From the NCBI RefSeq assembly GCF_938040765.1, contig NZ_CALIAA010000291.1, positions 1 to 5,907 of the forward strand: 5,907 nt of DNA, given 5' to 3'. Under the pieces are notes generated by a model. The model saw only the letters and a list, made by a program, of their open reading frames with translations, ran no database searches and was not told the origin of the DNA. The DNA is from an uncultured Fretibacterium sp. (lineage in GTDB: Bacteria > Synergistota > Synergistia > Synergistales > Aminobacteriaceae). How positions within the stretch are numbered: the stretch's first letter is position 1; each line of letters begins with the position of its first letter. Positions 5,825 to 5,907 of the stretch are shown here, piece by piece. The position numbers were made by a program, and so were the translations under genes.

Positions 5825-5907
5825 AGTTTTCCACAGGGCCGACTACTCCGATCATGTATTTTCCGGCGCGAGCGAACCATATCATTCTGAACCTCGAAAG
5901 CCATCTT

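Noticed and set aside
4633..5826. A 397-codon plus-strand open frame antisense to the malolactic enzyme
   Set aside because: It is a mirror frame of a well-conserved gene, with no family resemblance and no ribosome binding site.
5812..5904. A 31-residue N-terminal extension of the malolactic enzyme
   Set aside because: A perfect AAGGAGG precedes ATG 5811, and family members begin with the sequence found there. The extension is Arg-rich and unlike any known N-terminus of the family.

Overview
The window carries four recognisable gene modules of an unidentified, fairly GC-rich, probably fermentative bacterium. A malolactic enzyme, an ISL3-type insertion sequence, an AbiE toxin-antitoxin pair and a TetR regulator with a DhaS-like C-terminal part suggest an anaerobic or gut/oral lineage (high-GC Bacillota or Synergistota-like). 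That assignment is weak, because no rRNA or other marker gene is present.

Layout, left to right. Positions 1-122 are the right end of an ISL3-family insertion sequence, with the last 35 codons of its transposase on the plus strand. The element has landed in an AbiEii-type nucleotidyltransferase toxin gene (minus strand). Only the toxin's first ~41 codons survive, closed by a stop codon inside the IS end. Its AbiEi-type antitoxin (238-888, minus) is intact, has the usual short overlap with the toxin, and is preceded by a perfect inverted repeat that looks like its autoregulatory operator. A short stretch with no convincing gene follows (953-1126).

Positions 1127-3007 (minus) encode a heavy-metal P1B-type ATPase with all catalytic motifs but no N-terminal metal-binding domain. 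Its likely start is a TTG codon behind a strong ribosome binding site. Divergent from it, at 3200-3808 (plus), lies a TetR/AcrR-family regulator. The shared spacer contains a good sigma-70-like promoter, a palindromic TATAAT box and a pair of 8-bp direct repeats, so the regulator may control the exporter as well as itself.

Positions 3809-4176 have no supported gene. They contain a weak hairpin downstream of tetR and a strong intrinsic terminator facing the other way, which ends transcription arriving from the right. Positions 4177-5811 (minus) encode a full-length malolactic enzyme (L-malate to L-lactate + CO2), used for acid tolerance and energy gain from malate. No malate permease or LysR activator gene lies inside the window.

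The modules look functionally independent: a broken defence/addiction locus, a metal-export locus with its own regulator, and a malate fermentation gene. No clearly undescribed system is visible. The most informative points are the IS-inactivated toxin beside an intact antitoxin, the TetR/P1B-ATPase pair, and the atypical membrane motif of the ATPase.
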